Shown here one piece after another: positions 1 to 7,133 of a stretch of DNA of 64,000 bases. Each line of letters starts with the position of its first letter. Within the stretch, counting starts at the first letter, position 1. Location: contig NZ_DASWSJ010000201.1 of the NCBI RefSeq assembly GCF_036402745.1, positions 31,250 to 95,249 on the forward strand. The letters run 5' to 3'. The notes below the pieces were generated by a model. That model was not told the origin of the DNA, did no database searches, and saw only the letters and a program-made list of their open reading frames with translations. The translations under genes and the position numbers were made by a program. This DNA is from Actinophytocola sp036402745 (GTDB lineage Bacteria > Actinomycetota > Actinomycetes > Mycobacteriales > Pseudonocardiaceae).

Positions 1-519
1 GAGCGCGAGCCCCGTGCGCAGGGCCGCCATCGTGCGTTCCTGCTGGGCGAGCGAGGCCGCCACGACGATCGTGGCGGGCCGGCCGCCCATGGTCGTCGGC
101 GCGGTCACCACCCGGTAGGCCGTGCCGTCGCCGATCGGCAGGTCGGAGCGGGTGACGGCGCCACCGGTCAGCAACACGGCCGGCAGCGGGTTGGTCATCA
201 TCGGCTCGTTGCCGACCAGGTCGGCCCCGCTGGCCAGCACGTTGCCGGCCGCGTCCAGGATCTGCACGGCGCTGATGTCCTCGCCGGTGTTGGGGATCGG
301 GCCGGTGACCTTGCCGCCCTCCGCGAGGATGGCGACGTCGTGGGCACGCTGCCGGGCCACGTCGTCGACCGAGGCCTGCAGGGAGCCCTGCACACCGAAC
401 AGGATCAGCACCGAGAGCGCGGTCACGCTGATGCCGAAGATCAGCGTCGCGGCCAGGGTCAGCCGGGCACGCAGCGAGCGCCGCTGCCACCAGCCGACCG
501 GTCCGTGCCGCATGCCCAT
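1..519 (-). CDS. Sensor histidine kinase, N-terminal part (cut by window edge)
   Basis: Only the first 173 codons are present; the gene runs off the left edge. The reading begins MGMRHGPVGWWQRRSLRARL, with a basic cytoplasmic start, a hydrophobic segment (about residues 20-45), then an extracytoplasmic stretch of about 100 residues with no recognisable ligand fold. This is the usual N-terminal layout of a membrane sensor kinase. HAMP, HisKA and HATPase domains would lie outside the window, so the assignment rests on layout and on the OmpR-type response regulator encoded divergently at 1126. A second ATG lies two codons inside the chosen start, so the exact start is uncertain. It probably senses an envelope signal and phosphorylates that regulator. 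Confidence 0.7.
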   Translation of the reverse strand, partial: MGMRHGPVGWWQRRSLRARLTLAATLIFGISVTALSVLILFGVQGSLQASVDDVARQRAHDVAILAEGGKVTGPIPNTGEDISAVQILDAAGNVLASGADLVGNEPMMTNPLPAVLLTGGAVTRSDLPIGDGTAYRVVTAPTTMGGRPATIVVAASLAQQERTMAALRTGLAL

Positions 520-579
520 GAGCCAACCGTAGGACGCGGCCGCTGTGCGGAGCCTGAGAGTGGCCGGTTTCTCGCCGGT

Positions 580-605
580 TCTCATCGTCCTCTCATCCGC
601 TCTCA
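580..605. promoter_or_regulatory. Three TCTCA direct repeats, candidate response-regulator box
   Basis: TCTCA occurs at 580-584, 591-595 and 601-605, so the units are 11 and 10 bp apart on one DNA face. This is the geometry of OmpR/PhoB-family binding sites. The array lies between the divergent kinase and secreted-peptide genes, and related repeats precede the response regulator (1087-1102). Inverted TGAGA copies lie at 555-559 and 647-651. Regulation by the regulator at 1126 is inferred. Confidence 0.5.
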
Positions 606-678
606 CCGTCGTGCCAGTGGGTCGGGGGCAGGCTCGCGGCATCCGGTGAGAGCCACCGGATGACCTCAGGAGGAGATA

Positions 679-990
679 GTGAACACAAGCAAGAAGATGG
701 TCCTCGCCGCCGCGGCCGCTGTCGCGATCGGTGGCGTGGTCGGCGGTACGGCGTTCGCGTCGGCGTCCACCCCGGCCAGCACCCCGGGGGTGCCGGCGGC
801 CCCCGCCGTGCAGCAGGCGCCCGCCCCGGCGGCCGCTCCGGACAAGGCCGAGCCGGGTGACACCCCGGACAAGGCCGAGAAGGCCGAGGCCCCGGATGCC
901 GGTGAGTCCACCGGTCCGGACAAGGACAACGTCCAGCACGAGGCGACCGGCGACGAAGGCAACCACGCCGACGAGCCGGCGGCCAAGTAG
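679..990 (+). CDS. Small secreted Ala/Pro-rich acidic protein
   Basis: Encodes 103 residues from a GTG start preceded by AGGAGG. The N-terminus has a lysine-containing n-region (NTSKK) and an Ala/Val/Gly-rich hydrophobic core, ending near AFASA, a good signal-peptidase site at about residue 28. The mature part is low complexity: Pro/Ala-rich, then repeated DKAE/EAPD acidic segments, with no cysteine and no known domain. It sits between a divergent sensor kinase and its response regulator, with TCTCA repeats upstream. It is therefore likely a target of, or an accessory ligand for, that two-component system. No biochemical function can be assigned. Confidence 0.75.
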   Translation: MNTSKKMVLAAAAAVAIGGVVGGTAFASASTPASTPGVPAAPAVQQAPAPAAAPDKAEPGDTPDKAEKAEAPDAGESTGPDKDNVQHEATGDEGNHADEPAAK

Positions 991-1086
991 CGAGCCGCAC
1001 GCTGCCCGGGCGGGCCCGTCGCGAGTTCGCGGCGGGCCCGCTCTCACGACGGTTGCCCTGTGATACCGACTCGCTCGCAAGCTCGC

Positions 1087-1102
1087 TCTCAGCGTGTCCT
1101 CA
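1087..1102. promoter_or_regulatory. TCTCA/CCTCA direct repeats upstream of the response regulator
   Basis: TCTCA at 1087-1091 and CCTCA at 1098-1102 are 11 bp apart, just upstream of the ATG at 1126; another TCTCA lies at 1042-1046. Pattern and spacing match the array at 580-605. Autoregulation is suggested but unproven. Confidence 0.4.
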
Positions 1103-1125
1103 TTTTCGACGGGCACGATGGCCGT

Positions 1126-1803
1126 ATGCGGGTACTGCTGGTCGAGGACGACCCGGACGTCGCCGAGGCGGTGCGACGCGGGCTCGCCGCCGAGCACGTC
1201 GGAGTGAGCGTCGAGCGCGACGGAAGGTCCGGGCTGGAGTCCGCCTGTACCGGTCACTACGACGTGGTCGTGCTGGACATCGCGCTGCCGGCGCTGTCCG
1301 GCTACCGGGTGCTGGCCGAGCTGCGGCGGCGGGACGTGTGGACCCCGGTGCTGATGCTGACCGCCAAGGACGGCGAGTACGACCAGGCCGACGCGTTCGA
1401 CCTCGGCGCGGACGACTACCTGGTCAAGCCGTTCTCGTTCGTGGTGCTGCTGGCCCGGCTCCGCGCGCTGGTCCGCCGCGCCGCGCCGCAGCGCCCGGCC
1501 GTGCTGACCGCCGGCGACCTCACCCTCGACTCCGCCACCCGCCGGGTGAGCCGCGGGCTCACGGCGATCGAGCTGACCCCGCGCGAGTTCGGGCTGCTGG
1601 AGTTCCTGCTCCGGCACGCCGGCCGGGTGCTGACGAGGACCGAGATCCTGCACGGCGTGTGGGACGCCCACTACGAGGGCGACTCCAACGTGGTCGACGT
1701 GTACATCCGCTACCTCCGACACAAGATCGACAAGCCCTTCGACCGCACCGCCCTCGAGACCGTGCGCGGCGTCGGCTACCGGCTGGCCAAGGACGGCGGC
1801 TGA
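1126..1803 (+). CDS. OmpR-family response regulator
   Basis: 225 residues. The N-terminal receiver domain begins MRVLLVEDDP, with acidic pocket residues D8/D9, phosphoacceptor D51 (VVVLDIALP) and conserved K101 (YLVKPFS). The C-terminal half is a winged-helix DNA-binding domain (ELTPREFGLLEFLL, then VDVYIRYLRHKID and VRGVGYRL), the OmpR/PhoB signature. The ATG at 1126 is chosen because the receiver fold starts exactly there; an in-frame start at 1060 would add an unrelated 22-residue extension. Its partner is almost certainly the divergent histidine kinase at 1-519. The secreted peptide gene between them is the most obvious regulon member. Confidence 0.93.
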   Translation: MRVLLVEDDPDVAEAVRRGLAAEHVGVSVERDGRSGLESACTGHYDVVVLDIALPALSGYRVLAELRRRDVWTPVLMLTAKDGEYDQADAFDLGADDYLVKPFSFVVLLARLRALVRRAAPQRPAVLTAGDLTLDSATRRVSRGLTAIELTPREFGLLEFLLRHAGRVLTRTEILHGVWDAHYEGDSNVVDVYIRYLRHKIDKPFDRTALETVRGVGYRLAKDGG

Positions 1804-1878
1804 GCCGGGCGGGAGCGGTCCACACATGCCACCGATCGCACGGTTGGCCGGCGATTCCGTTACACGGGCGGCTGCTCG

Positions 1879-1916
1879 GTAACGCGTAGCTGTTCCTGAT
1901 GAAACGAGTTGGAAAC
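1879..1916 (+). promoter_or_regulatory. GlnR-like nitrogen-control box upstream of the Nit1C cluster
   Basis: The sequence reads GTAAC-n6-CTGTT-n6-GAAAC-n6-GAAAC, with every pentamer start 11 bp apart. The actinomycete GlnR consensus is GTnAC-n6-GAAAC-n6-GTnAC-n6-GAAAC. The first, third and fourth units are AC-type pentamers; the second is off consensus. It ends 99 bp before the first gene of a cluster whose mycobacterial counterpart is named for its nitrogen-starvation response. Control by GlnR is therefore a strong inference. Confidence 0.6.
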
Positions 1917-2015
1917 AGTCAACCGGTCAACTTGTGGCAGTCGTCGGCACCGCCGTTCCGGGGTGGACCGCCGACGGTCTGGTCTCTGATCGCAGCAGTG
2001 CAGGGAGGCAAACCC

Positions 2016-2300
2016 GTGCCCGAGGTTCTGTTCCGTGTGCGCTGGCCGGACGCGTCCGAACAGCGGTGCTACTCGCCCTCGACCGTGGTCGAGGACTTCT
2101 TCTCAGCCGGCACCTCCTATCCGGTGGCGGAATTCGTCGACCGGAGCAGGAAGGCACTGTCGGCGGCGTCGGAGCGGGTGCGCGGGATCTACGGTTACGG
2201 CTGCTCGCAGGCCCTCGCCCAGCTCGCCGAGATCGAGCACACGGCCGCACGGTTCACCGGCGAGGGCGCGAGCGTGCGGTTGCTGGAGTTCGAGCGATGA
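2016..2300 (+). CDS. MSMEG_0570-family nitrogen starvation response protein
   Basis: 94 residues from GTG 2016, with GGGAGG at a proper distance; the frame is open further upstream, but that part is not protein-like. The start PEVLFRVRWPD and the segment CYSPSTVVEDFF are typical of the small MSMEG_0570 family, found only beside Nit1-type nitrilase clusters. No catalytic residues or cofactor motif are evident; it may be a structural or carrier-like partner. It is the first gene after the GlnR-like box. Its stop codon overlaps the start of the flavoprotein gene (ATGA), so the two are translationally coupled. Confidence 0.8.
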   Translation: MPEVLFRVRWPDASEQRCYSPSTVVEDFFSAGTSYPVAEFVDRSRKALSAASERVRGIYGYGCSQALAQLAEIEHTAARFTGEGASVRLLEFER

Positions 2301-3643
2301 ACGCGGAGCTGGCCGGCTCGCACCGCTCGGTCGTCGTCGTCGGGGGTGGTCAGGCCGGCCTGTCGATGAGCTACTGCCTCACGCGGGCCGGCGTCGACCA
2401 CGTCGTGCTGGAACGGGACCGTCCCGGCGGCGAGTGGCGGAACCGGCGCTGGGACACCTTCTGCCTGGTGACCCCGAACTGGCAGTGCCAGCTGCCCGGT
2501 TTTCCTTACCAGGGCGAGGATCCGGACGGTTTCATGGTGCGCGACGACATCGCGCGCTACATCGAGGACTACGTGAAGTCCTTCGATGCCCCGCTCGCCG
2601 AGGGGGTGACCGCGACCCGGCTTCGGCAGGACGCCGACCTCGGCTTCAGGATCACCACGACCGCCGGTGAGCTGACCGCCGACCAGGTCGTGCTGGCGAC
2701 CGGCCCCTACCAGGTGCCGCTGAAGCCACGGATGGCCGAGCGCCTGCCGGCGGGCATCACGCAGCTGCACTCCTCGGAATACCGCAACCCCGGCCAGCTT
2801 CCGCCGGGCGAGATCCTCGTGGTGGGCACCGGCCAGTCCGGTTGCCAGATCGCCGAGGATCTCCACCTGGCCGGCCGCCGGGTGCATCTCGCGGTGGGCA
2901 GCGCACCTCGCGTCGCCCGGTTCTACCGCGGCCGGGACGTGGTGGCCTGGCTCGAGGACATGGGCTACTACCGGCGCGGCATCGACCAGTTCGCCGACGC
3001 CGACGCCGTTCGGTTCCGTGCCAACCATTACGTCACCGGACGCGACGGCGGCCACGACATCGACCTGCGCGCGTTCGCCCGGCAGGGCATGCGGTTGCAC
3101 GGCAGGCTCACCGGCATCGACGGCGCCAGGCTGCGGTTCGCGGACGACCTCAAGAAGAACCTGGACGGCGCCGACGCGGTCTCCGAGGGGATCAAGGACT
3201 CGATCGACGACTACCTGGCCGCGGCGGGCATCGACGCGCCGGCCGAGGAACGGTACGTGCCGGGGTGGGAACCCCGCACCGGACCGTCCGAAGTGGACCT
3301 CGAGGCGGCGGGGATCACGTCCGTCGTGTGGAGTACGGGATTCGGCCGCGACCACCGGTGGATCGAGGTGCCCGTCTTCGACGGCCGCGGCTATCCCACC
3401 CACGACCGGGGGGTCACCAGCCGCCCCGGCCTGTACTTCATCGGCCTGCCCTGGCAGTACACGTGGGGTTCCGGCCGGTTCTGCGGCGTGGCGGCGGACG
3501 CCGAATATCTCGCCTCCTATATCCAGACCGTGCAGTCCGTGGCCAAGCCGGGCGCCGGAAGTGAAGTGCACTGGATCGCCGGAACTCCCGACAGCACCTT
3601 CCCCAGCGATGAATACTGGACCGCCCCCCGAACGGTCGCATAG
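2297..3643 (+). CDS. MSMEG_0569-family flavin-dependent oxidoreductase
   Basis: 448 residues. The N-terminus has a Rossmann FAD motif (VVVVGGGQAGLSMSYCL), followed by GGEWRNRRWDTFCLVTPNW, characteristic of flavin monooxygenase-like proteins. A second dinucleotide motif (VVGTGQSGCQIAEDL, about residue 175) should bind NAD(P)H. The C-terminal WSTGFGRDHRW and FIGLPWQYTWGSGRF segments complete the flavoprotein fold. This family is confined to the Nit1C cluster, which other organisms use for nitrile/cyanide nitrogen assimilation. Its exact substrate is unknown. The start overlaps the previous stop (ATGA). Confidence 0.85.
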   Translation: MNAELAGSHRSVVVVGGGQAGLSMSYCLTRAGVDHVVLERDRPGGEWRNRRWDTFCLVTPNWQCQLPGFPYQGEDPDGFMVRDDIARYIEDYVKSFDAPLAEGVTATRLRQDADLGFRITTTAGELTADQVVLATGPYQVPLKPRMAERLPAGITQLHSSEYRNPGQLPPGEILVVGTGQSGCQIAEDLHLAGRRVHLAVGSAPRVARFYRGRDVVAWLEDMGYYRRGIDQFADADAVRFRANHYVTGRDGGHDIDLRAFARQGMRLHGRLTGIDGARLRFADDLKKNLDGADAVSEGIKDSIDDYLAAAGIDAPAEERYVPGWEPRTGPSEVDLEAAGITSVVWSTGFGRDHRWIEVPVFDGRGYPTHDRGVTSRPGLYFIGLPWQYTWGSGRFCGVAADAEYLASYIQTVQSVAKPGAGSEVHWIAGTPDSTFPSDEYWTAPRTVA

Positions 3644-3731
3644 GGGAAGCGTTCACGTATCCGAAACATCGGAAACGTCGATTTGTTCTCGATTACATCA
3701 TTTCGACATGAGTTATGGACAGGATTCCCTC

Positions 3732-4559
3732 ATGGCTGACCGAGGCATCTCTGATGCGCACCGACATATCGGTGTCATGCCTGCTTACCCGTTCTACGGG
3801 GGCCCCGCGGTACGACCCGACGTCAACGCGCGTTCGACCATAGCCGAGCTGATTTCGGATCTCGACGCCGAAGGCACCGAACGGGCGCTCGTCATTCCGA
3901 ACTACGGCGTGCCCGATCCCGAGGTCGCCTTCTCCTTCAACGAGCTCTGCGTCGAGGCGGCCGCCCACGACGACCGGATCCGCGCGGGGTTGTGGGTCTC
4001 GCCGCTCCCCCGCGACGCGGAGCGGACCGCGAGCGCGCTGGCGCTCGCCGGGGAACCGGGGGTCCGGGCACTCAAGCTCAGCTTCCTGCTCGGCGGGCGG
4101 GCGGCCGCACCGGAGTGTCGCGCGGGGCTGGACGCCATCTTCGCCGCGGCTCGCGAGCACGACCTGGTGGTACACGTGCACACCTCGCCCGGTGCCGCCT
4201 CGGACATCGACGAGGTCGGGCAGCTGGTCGAGTCCTACGGCGACGACGTCGCCCTGCACCTGGTGCATTTCGGCGGCGGCATGAGCGGTCACATCAAGCT
4301 CATCGGGACCCGGTTCTTCGACTGGATCGAGGCCGGCAAGCGGGTCTACACGGACCTGTCCTGGTCGATCGGCTTCGCGCCCCGCTGGCTGGCGCAGGAG
4401 ATCGACCGGCGCGGCGTCGGCCACGACCGCGTCCTGTTCGCCAGTGACGAGCCATGGGGCGACCACGCCGGGGAGTACGCCCGGCTGCACGCCGCGGCCG
4501 GCGCCGGGGAACTGGCGGAGCTCGCCTTCCGCGGCACCTTCGAAAAGCTCTACGGATGA
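3732..4559 (+). CDS. Amidohydrolase-family metal-dependent hydrolase in the Nit1C cluster
   Basis: 275 residues of an amidohydrolase-2 type TIM barrel. Visible metal-site features are the N-terminal DAHRHIG (a variant of HxH), the strand-end histidine in LVVHVHTSPG, LHLVHFGGG, and the late Asp in VLFASDEPWGDH. ATG 3732 is preferred over ATG 3708 because GGACAGGA stands 7 bp before it and homology starts at DAHRHIG. An amidohydrolase is not part of the core Nit1C set, so this looks like a locus-specific addition that could hydrolyse an amide or lactone intermediate. An 88-bp gap separates it from the flavoprotein gene. The substrate is not predictable. Confidence 0.8.
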   Translation: MADRGISDAHRHIGVMPAYPFYGGPAVRPDVNARSTIAELISDLDAEGTERALVIPNYGVPDPEVAFSFNELCVEAAAHDDRIRAGLWVSPLPRDAERTASALALAGEPGVRALKLSFLLGGRAAAPECRAGLDAIFAAAREHDLVVHVHTSPGAASDIDEVGQLVESYGDDVALHLVHFGGGMSGHIKLIGTRFFDWIEAGKRVYTDLSWSIGFAPRWLAQEIDRRGVGHDRVLFASDEPWGDHAGEYARLHAAAGAGELAELAFRGTFEKLYG

Positions 4560-4604
4560 CACCGTAGTGGAAACAACATCCTGTCAAACAAAAGAGGAGC
4601 ATGC

Positions 4605-5117
4605 GTGTCCGAGTTGACCGAGACCGAGCAGACGAGCCTGAACGAAATCCCGCACCCGTCTCTCCCGGAGGGCTCCAGCCTGTACGGCGGGACCAAGGTT
4701 TTCCCGGATTACCAGGCGGACCCGGGCCAGTCCTATTTCACGCTGGTGCACGGTATCGCGCACGAGTCGTCGGTGAGTTTCGTCGCGATTCTGCAGGCGA
4801 CCCGCGCGCTGCGGAAGGGATTCGAGACGGCGATCTACTTCTATGGGCCGGGTGCGATGAACGCCATGGCGACCCGGGGCTTCCCGACCACCGGGAACTC
4901 GGCGTTCCCCGGCGAGCACAACATCAACGACCAGCTGAAGACCTTCATCAAGGAGGGCGGCAAGGTGTTCTGCTGCCGGTTCGGTCTTTCGCTGCACGGG
5001 CTGCGGGAGGAGGACCTGATCGAGGGCGTCATCCCGACCCACCCGCTGGACGTGCAGGACGCGCTGATCCACTACGCCCGCAAGGGAGCGATCATCAACT
5101 CCACCTACATGTGGTAG
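4605..5117 (+). CDS. MSMEG_0572/Sll0783-family nitrogen starvation response protein
   Basis: 170 residues from GTG 4605, preceded by AAAGAGGAG; an ATG four bases upstream is out of frame. The segments SYFTLVHGIAHESSVSF, AIYFYGPGAMNAMATRG and VFCCRFGLSLHGLREEDL match the Sll0783/MSMEG_0572 family, which has a DsrE-like alpha/beta fold. The vicinal Cys pair in VFCCRFG is notable. In other organisms this protein is co-expressed with the Nit1 nitrilase under nitrogen limitation; its biochemical job is unknown. A very large hairpin follows at 5148-5196. Confidence 0.87.
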   Translation: MSELTETEQTSLNEIPHPSLPEGSSLYGGTKVFPDYQADPGQSYFTLVHGIAHESSVSFVAILQATRALRKGFETAIYFYGPGAMNAMATRGFPTTGNSAFPGEHNINDQLKTFIKEGGKVFCCRFGLSLHGLREEDLIEGVIPTHPLDVQDALIHYARKGAIINSTYMW

Positions 5118-5147
5118 CCCTGTCGACTTCGCCTCTCCCTGGAACGT

Positions 5148-5196
5148 GGGCTTCCGGACACCCCGGACCTGGTACGTCCGGTGTGCCCGGAAGCCC
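5148..5196 (+). terminator. Long near-perfect hairpin (21-bp stem)
   Basis: Arms 5148-5168 and 5176-5196 pair at 19 of 21 positions around a 7-nt loop (CTGGTAC). The arms begin GGGCTTCCGG and end CCGGAAGCCC. There is no U-tract, as is common for actinomycete terminators. It lies 31 bp after the Sll0783-type gene and may terminate or attenuate transcription, or stabilise the upstream mRNA. Confidence 0.7.
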
Positions 5197-5230
5197 GCGC
5201 CAATTGCCGCAGTAAACCCTCCACCAGAAG

Positions 5231-5266
5231 GCCCGGCGGACCTGAGTTGCCTCTCCCCCGCCGGGC
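5231..5266 (+). terminator. Second hairpin in the same gap
   Basis: GCCCGGCGG (5231-5239) and CCGCCGGGC (5258-5266) form a perfect 9-bp stem around an 18-nt loop. It lies between the 21-bp-stem hairpin and the AmiS/UreI gene. Two consecutive stems in a 240-bp gap suggest an attenuation or mRNA-processing region. Confidence 0.45.
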
Positions 5267-5357
5267 GCGGGCGTTGGCCGCGACAACTCCGATTCTACCA
5301 CGACGGTGGCACCGGGCGGCCGCGCTGAATCTCTCTCACCCTATGAAGGGAAACACA

Positions 5358-5882
5358 GTGCCGCCAATCACCGTAATCTTCGTCGTCTCCGGACTGGCTG
5401 TATGGCTAAATGGTCTCGCGTTTCTGGGTATTGGTACGAAAGGGGCGGACTACGGTCCGAACCCGCTGAAGACCGTCGGCTGGGTAACCCTGCTCGCCGG
5501 CATCGTCGACGGCGTGCAGGCGGCCGTGATCATCGCCAGGGCGCCGGACGAGGTGGGCATTCCGCTCGCGGGCATCGTGACGTTCTACGCGACCTTCTTC
5601 ACCGCGCTCGGCGTGACCCTGATCAAGGGGCTCGACCTGCAACCGGTCGGCAACCTGGCCGTTCCGGTGGCGATCGTGCCGCTGCTCTGGTGGAAGTTCT
5701 TCGACGGCAGCTGGATGCTGCAGTCGATTCTGGTCGTGTGGTTCATCGCATTCCTCTCGGTGGCCGCGACGACGTACGGCAAGCTGCCCGGAAAGGTGCT
5801 CGGCGCGATCCTCACCATCACTTCTCTTTACACGTTCCTCGCGCCGGCCGCCCTGCTCGCGCTCGGCAAGCCGATTCCCTGA
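5358..5882 (+). CDS. AmiS/UreI-family amide/urea channel
   Basis: 174 residues, almost entirely hydrophobic, with about six predicted membrane spans. The opening segment (VIFVVSGLAVWLNGLAFLG) and PVAIVPLLWWKFFDGSWML fit the AmiS/UreI family of short-chain amide/urea channels, of which UreI is a proton-gated urea channel. GTG 5358 is chosen because GAAGGGA lies 7 bp upstream; ATG 5343 is an in-frame alternative. Within a Nit1C cluster, a channel for small uncharged nitrogen compounds fits import of an amide, nitrile or urea-like substrate. A hairpin at 5900-5931 follows. Confidence 0.85.
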   Translation: MPPITVIFVVSGLAVWLNGLAFLGIGTKGADYGPNPLKTVGWVTLLAGIVDGVQAAVIIARAPDEVGIPLAGIVTFYATFFTALGVTLIKGLDLQPVGNLAVPVAIVPLLWWKFFDGSWMLQSILVVWFIAFLSVAATTYGKLPGKVLGAILTITSLYTFLAPAALLALGKPIP

Positions 5883-5899
5883 TAACGGAGGTTCACCGG

Positions 5900-5931
5900 C
5901 CGGGGCGGGCGTTACGATGCGTCCGCCCCGG
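5900..5931 (+). terminator. GC-rich hairpin after the AmiS/UreI gene
   Basis: CCGGGGCGG (5900-5908) pairs perfectly with CCGCCCCGG (5923-5931) around a 14-nt loop, 18 bp past the stop codon. It probably ends the first transcription unit of the Nit1C region. Confidence 0.6.
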
Positions 5932-5946
5932 CGCACGTCTCGTCGT

Positions 5947-5962
5947 GAAATGTCTCCGTAAC
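5947..5962 (+). promoter_or_regulatory. Possible partial GlnR-like site before the second Nit1C unit
   Basis: GAAAT-n6-GTAAC matches two adjacent units of the GlnR pattern with one mismatch; neighbouring units at the same spacing are poor. It lies 87 bp before the radical SAM gene, after a likely terminator, where a second promoter would be needed. Weak on its own. Confidence 0.25.
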
Positions 5963-6048
5963 ACCACTAACCCAGCCGTATTCCGGATGTCACGAAGCAG
6001 AAATACCCCTTGTGTTCACTGAAATTCAAACCGTCTCGAGGAGTGGTC

Positions 6049-7131
6049 GTGCGCGCTGACACAGATGAGCAGGCAGAGGCGACACTTGCCGCCCGGGTGG
6101 ATCTCGCCGTGCAGGGAGTTCGCTGGGACGCCCCGGTGCGACGCAGCAAGGGCGCCGGCCCGAGCGATGACGGACATGTGGTGATCGACGGCGCCAACGC
6201 GGCGCTGCCCCTGAACCCCGAGAGCCCCTACACCATCCGGGACGGACGGGTGTTCAACGACCGGCTCGACCTGGGGCTGTCCGTCGAACCGGTGGCCCGG
6301 CCCAGGTTCTACGACCTGACGACCGCCGATGGCGTGCCGTACCAGCAGATCGCGCTGCTGCACGGCCGGGACGTCCTGGCCACCACGGTGGTGCAGACCT
6401 GCATCCGGTACGCCGAGGACCAGCGGTGCCGGTTCTGCGCGATCGAGGAGTCACTGCGGGCGGGTTCGACCGTGGCCGCGAAGACGCCCGCGCAGCTGGC
6501 CGAGGTCGCCGAGGCCGCCGTGCGGCTGGACGGCATCAGGCAGATGGTGATGACCACCGGCACCACCGCCGGACCGGACCGTGGCGCGCGGCATCTCGTG
6601 CGTTGTGTGCGGGCGGTGCTGGCCGCGGTGCCGGGCCTGCCGATCCAGGTGCAGATCGAACCGCCGGGCGAGCTGTCCGTGCTCGCCGACCTGCACGAGG
6701 CGGGCGCGACCTCGGTCGGGATCCACATCGAGTCGCTCGACGACGAGATCCGGCGGCAATGGCTGCCGGGCAAGTCGACGGTCCCGCTGGCGGAGTACGA
6801 GGCCGCCTGGGACGAGGCGGTGCGGGTGTTCGGCCGCAACCGCGTGTCGACCTACCTGCTGATCGGTCTCGGCGAGGACCCCGACGACCTGGTGGCGGGT
6901 GCGGCCCGGCTGATCGACCGCGGCGTGTACCCGTTCGTGGTGCCGATGCGTCCGATGCTCGGCACGCTGGCCAGGCGCGACGGTGCCGAGACCCCGCCGC
7001 CCGCGCTGGTCGCGGACGTCACCGGCCGGGTCGCCCGGTTGCTGCGGACGGCCGGGATGACCGGGGCCGACCAGGGCGCCGGGTGCGCGGCCTGTGGTGC
7101 GTGCAGTGCGTTGAGCGCGGCGGGAGGCTGA
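6049..7131 (+). CDS. MSMEG_0568-family radical SAM protein
   Basis: 360 residues from GTG 6049 behind a GAGGAG site. The radical SAM cysteines are C118, C127 and C130 (CIRYAEDQRCRFC), a CX8CX2C spacing instead of the usual CX3CX2C. That spacing and the barrel sequence are those of the MSMEG_0568 family seen in Nit1C clusters. The C-terminus carries GCAACGACSAL, three closely spaced cysteines that may hold a second iron-sulfur cluster. The reaction is unknown. It starts the second transcription unit and abuts the next gene with a 2-bp gap. Confidence 0.88.
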   Translation: MRADTDEQAEATLAARVDLAVQGVRWDAPVRRSKGAGPSDDGHVVIDGANAALPLNPESPYTIRDGRVFNDRLDLGLSVEPVARPRFYDLTTADGVPYQQIALLHGRDVLATTVVQTCIRYAEDQRCRFCAIEESLRAGSTVAAKTPAQLAEVAEAAVRLDGIRQMVMTTGTTAGPDRGARHLVRCVRAVLAAVPGLPIQVQIEPPGELSVLADLHEAGATSVGIHIESLDDEIRRQWLPGKSTVPLAEYEAAWDEAVRVFGRNRVSTYLLIGLGEDPDDLVAGAARLIDRGVYPFVVPMRPMLGTLARRDGAETPPPALVADVTGRVARLLRTAGMTGADQGAGCAACGACSALSAAGG

Positions 7132-7133
7132 CC

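Noticed and set aside
2297..3643. MSMEG_0569-type flavoprotein as the Baeyer-Villiger enzyme for the PKS-NRPS product
   Set aside because: It belongs to the Nit1C family set and operon, 16 kb away.
3655..3700. Second GlnR-like site before the amidohydrolase (GAAAC repeats)
   Set aside because: The two GAAAC copies are 9 bp apart, not 11, and flanking units do not match.
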